A DNA stretch of 64,000 nucleotides, taken from NCBI GenBank assembly GCA_041906185.1, contig JAYRJQ010000001.1:248001-312000 (forward strand), in the 5' to 3' direction. The stretch is from Roseateles_B sp041906185. GTDB taxonomy: Bacteria > Pseudomonadota > Gammaproteobacteria > Burkholderiales > Burkholderiaceae_C. Shown piece by piece: positions 61,331 through 64,000 of this stretch. Positions within the stretch are counted from its first letter, which is position 1. Every line of letters starts with the position of its first letter. The notes under the pieces are model-generated. The model made no database searches. It worked only from the letters and a program-made list of their open reading frames with translations, and was not told where the DNA came from. Made by a program: the position numbers and the translations under genes.

Positions 61331-62653
61331 ATGAAAGCGATCAAAGTCGGCCTCCTTGGCATCGGCACCGTAGGCAGCGGCACCTTCAACGTGCTGCGTC
61401 GCAACCAGGCCGAGATCCGCGGCCGCGCCGGCCGGGGCATCGAGATCACCATGGTGTCGCGCCGCAATGTGGCGCTGGCGCGTGAGATCGTGGGGGACGC
61501 CGCGCAGGTCGTGGCCGACCCGCGCGAGATCATCGCCAACCCCGAGATCGACATCATCGTCGAGCTGATCGGCGGCTGCGGCCTCGCCCGCGAGCTGGTG
61601 CTGGAGGCCATCGCGGCCGGCAAGCACGTCGTCACTGCCAACAAGGCGCTGCTGGCCGTGCACGGCACCGAGATCTTCGCCGCCGCGCGCGAGAAGGGCG
61701 TGATGGTCGCCTTCGAGGCCGCCGTGGCCGGGGGCATTCCCATCATCAAGGCCCTGCGCGAGGGCCTGACCGCCAACCGCATCGAGTGGCTCGCCGGCAT
61801 CATCAACGGCACGACGAACTTCATCCTGTCCGAGATGCGCAGCAAGGGCCTGGACTTCGCCACCGTGCTGAAGGAGGCGCAGCGCCTGGGCTATGCCGAG
61901 TCCGACCCCACCTTCGACATCGAGGGCGTGGACGCCGCGCACAAGGCCACGATCATGAGCGCCATCGCCTTCGGCATCCCGGTGCAGTTCGACAAGGCGC
62001 ATGTGGAGGGCATCAGCCAGCTGCAGGCCACGGACATCAAGTACGCCGAGCAGCTGGGCTACCGCATCAAGCTGCTGGGCATCGCCCGCCGCCGCAGCGA
62101 CGTCCCGGGCGGCGGCATCGAGCTGCGTGTGCACCCGACGCTGATCCCCACGCAGCGCCTGATCGCCAACGTGGAAGGCGCGATGAATGCCGTCGTGGTC
62201 CAGGCGGATGCCGTGGGCACCACGCTCTACTACGGCAAGGGCGCCGGCGCCGAGCCCACCGCCTCGGCCGTGATCGCCGACCTCGTCGACATCACCCGCC
62301 TGCACACCGCCGACCCCGACCACCGCGTGCCGCACCTGGCCTTCCAGCCGGATGCCATGAACAACACGCCCATCCTGCCGATGGCGCAGGTGCTCACCAG
62401 CTTCTACCTGCGCCTGCGCGTGGCGGACGAAGCCGGCGTTCTCTCGCGCATCACGACGATACTCGCCGAGCACGACATCTCCATCGACGCCGTGCTGCAG
62501 CGCGAGTCGGCCGAGGGCGAGCGCCAGACCGACCTCATCATCCTGACGCACGAGACGCAGGAAGGCCGCATGAGCACGGCCCTCGCGCAGATGCAGGCCC
62601 TGCCCACCGTGCTGGCGCCTATCGTGCGCCTGCGCAAGGAGGAGCTGGCCTGA
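61331..62653 (+). CDS. hom: Homoserine dehydrogenase
   Basis: A 440-residue enzyme: nucleotide motif LLGIGTVGSGTFNVL, active-site AGIINGTTNFILSEM, substrate region YAESDPTFDIEGVDAAHK, and a C-terminal ACT domain (DEAGVLSRITTILAEHDISI), allowing feedback by threonine. Aspartate semialdehyde to homoserine, towards threonine and methionine. Likely co-transcribed with alaA. Confidence 0.97.
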   Translation: MKAIKVGLLGIGTVGSGTFNVLRRNQAEIRGRAGRGIEITMVSRRNVALAREIVGDAAQVVADPREIIANPEIDIIVELIGGCGLARELVLEAIAAGKHVVTANKALLAVHGTEIFAAAREKGVMVAFEAAVAGGIPIIKALREGLTANRIEWLAGIINGTTNFILSEMRSKGLDFATVLKEAQRLGYAESDPTFDIEGVDAAHKATIMSAIAFGIPVQFDKAHVEGISQLQATDIKYAEQLGYRIKLLGIARRRSDVPGGGIELRVHPTLIPTQRLIANVEGAMNAVVVQADAVGTTLYYGKGAGAEPTASAVIADLVDITRLHTADPDHRVPHLAFQPDAMNNTPILPMAQVLTSFYLRLRVADEAGVLSRITTILAEHDISIDAVLQRESAEGERQTDLIILTHETQEGRMSTALAQMQALPTVLAPIVRLRKEELA

Positions 62654-62707
62654 GGCCTGCCCCGGATGCCCGCCGGAGCGGCTTCGGCCCCACGCTGAAG
62701 TGCAGCC

Positions 62708-64000
62708 ATGACCACGAGCGACCCCGGCCAGCTGCTGGATGAATTTTCCGCCCTGCTGGCCAACGACCCCGGCGCGCTCTCCACGCAGAGCGGCTACTAC
62801 GTGCCCAATCTGCATGGCACCGGGGCCGAGGACGTGGTCGCGCTGCTAGGCCGGGCCATCCGGCGCAGCCATGGCGACGCCCAGCTCTACTACTTCAGCG
62901 GCCAGCGCGGCACCGGCAAGAGCACGGAGCTGCGCCGCCTCGAGATCCTGCTGAACGGCCAGCCGGGCACGCGCGCCTACATCGTCGACGCGCTGGACTA
63001 CATCGGGGACACCCACCCGATCGACACCCTGGACCTCCTGCTCGTGACGGCCGCCGCCTTTGCCGACCGCCTGAGCCAGCCCGACGCCCTGGGCCACGAG
63101 CCGGCCGACCACGAGAGCCCGCTGCAGCGCTTCACCCGCTGGCTGGCCACGGAGGTCGAGATCACCGGCGTGACGCTGGGCGGCGTGAAGGCGGAGTTCA
63201 AGCAGCAGCAGCAGAGCCTCATGCAGCGCCTGCGCGCCTTCGACCTCGCCCGCCAGGAGCGCGTGATGGCGGAGTGCCGCGCCCACATCGGCCACCTGGC
63301 CGCGGCGGTGCGGCAGCGCTGGCAGGCGAACCAGGTCGTGCTGATGGTGGACTCCCTGGAGCGGCTGCGGGGCATCGGCAAGGACGCCAGCGAGATGTTC
63401 GACCGCGTCGTGCGCGTGTTCGACGGGGACCTGAACCAGCTGCGCGTGCCGGGCCTGCACATGGTCTACGCAGTGCCGCCCTATCTGCCCTATCTCACCA
63501 ACATCAAGGCCCTGGTGCAGCTCTTCATGCTGGCCTCGGTCCGCGTGTGCGAGCCGCCGTCCCGCGCGCGGCGCCAGGCCCGCGAGGCCGGGCTGCAGGC
63601 CATGCGCCAGGTGGTGGAGCGCCGCTGCCCGCGCTGGCGGGAGCTGCTGACCGAACCGGCGCTGGACCGCCTGATCCTCACCTCCGGCGGCGACCTGCGC
63701 CAGCTGCTGCGCCGCCTGCTGCTGGACACGCTCGACGAGGCCTCCTTCGCCTTGGAGCGCCTGCCGCTGCGGGCCGACGACGCCATCCTCGAGACCGTGG
63801 TACAGCGCCACCGTGTGGAGTTCGAGAGCCTCGTCGTGCAGGATGAATACCCGCTGCTCAAGGGCATCGCCGAGCAGAACGCGCTCGAGCTCCGTCACCG
63901 GGACGAGCTGCCCGTGGTGGCGCATTTCTTCGATGTGCGGGCGGTGCTGAACTACCGCAACGGCGTGGACTGGCTGGACCTGAACCCGCTGCTGTGGCAG
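62708..64000 (+). CDS. P-loop ATPase of unknown system (cut by window end)
   Basis: 431 codons visible. Walker A GQRGTGKST (65-73) in YYFSGQRGTGKSTELRRLE, Walker B VVLMVDSLERL (Asp215), a coiled segment with QQQQ at 167-170 and an arginine-rich region near 300. It looks like a STAND/KAP-type regulatory ATPase, whose effector usually lies in the missing C-terminus or next gene. No signal or membrane segment so far. Starts 54 bp after hom but is unrelated in function. Could be defence- or stress-related; this is open. Confidence 0.65.
   Translation, partial: MTTSDPGQLLDEFSALLANDPGALSTQSGYYVPNLHGTGAEDVVALLGRAIRRSHGDAQLYYFSGQRGTGKSTELRRLEILLNGQPGTRAYIVDALDYIGDTHPIDTLDLLLVTAAAFADRLSQPDALGHEPADHESPLQRFTRWLATEVEITGVTLGGVKAEFKQQQQSLMQRLRAFDLARQERVMAECRAHIGHLAAAVRQRWQANQVVLMVDSLERLRGIGKDASEMFDRVVRVFDGDLNQLRVPGLHMVYAVPPYLPYLTNIKALVQLFMLASVRVCEPPSRARRQAREAGLQAMRQVVERRCPRWRELLTEPALDRLILTSGGDLRQLLRRLLLDTLDEASFALERLPLRADDAILETVVQRHRVEFESLVVQDEYPLLKGIAEQNALELRHRDELPVVAHFFDVRAVLNYRNGVDWLDLNPLLWQ

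Overview
This is about 64 kb of high-GC chromosome from a betaproteobacterium, most likely a Burkholderiales member of the Rubrivivax/Roseateles/Leptothrix kind. That placement is an inference. It rests on the secA-argJ neighbourhood with a divergent dciA, on PEP-CTERM surface proteins, on Bug/TctC-type solute receptors, and on short leaders with a TACAAT/TACACT-type -10 box. I see no rRNA operon, complete tRNA, CRISPR array or insertion sequence.

Left edge (1-420): the start of a tyrosine-recombinase gene faces out of the window and sits beside a 3' fragment of a tRNA-Thr(UGU) gene and its terminator. This is the right-hand junction of an integrated element lying to the left. Next (458-9843): dciA, secA, two PEP-CTERM proteins (one with a thioester-domain-like Cys/Gln pair), argJ, a SPOR-like membrane protein and a Methyltransf_32-type methyltransferase. 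9919-16652 holds an AmpG-like permease, then a minus-strand metal (probably copper) operon of DUF2946, TonB-dependent receptor and YcnI/DUF1775 protein, followed by a cysteine-rich small ORF; a Tat-exported binding protein lies upstream.

16782-39764 is dominated by a nearly complete purine catabolism locus. The ABC importer with a BMP receptor brings nucleosides or bases in. Guanine deaminase makes xanthine, XdhA/XdhB (matured by XdhC) makes urate, membrane PuuD oxidises urate, and UraH, a UraD-AllC fusion and PuuE carry it through allantoin and allantoate. Glycerate kinase can recover the glyoxylate carbon. A GntR repressor and a LysR regulator sit at divergent promoters. The same TGTATACA palindrome lies in front of gntR/uraH and of puuD, so one repressor probably ties the units together. 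A small oxygen/NO-type group (PCu(A)C chaperone, hemerythrin, Crp/Fnr regulator, each near an FNR-type box) is interleaved, with an HDOD protein.

39994-55344: an S9 peptidase, an ankyrin protein, a C40 peptidase, PrpE, an M3 metallopeptidase, a PhnD-like binding protein, and an oxalate-CoA-ligase-like enzyme next to a tripartite tricarboxylate transporter and a PanE-type reductase; a 13/12-bp tandem repeat splits tctC from tctB. 55545-64000: a small membrane protein, a Cof-type phosphatase, PIN-PhoH, Bcp, a Mth938-like protein, AlaA, homoserine dehydrogenase, and a P-loop ATPase cut by the right end.

A short motif, GCAAGACCTG followed by N-C-C/A-C, occurs six times in the first 23 kb and is not explained by any gene.
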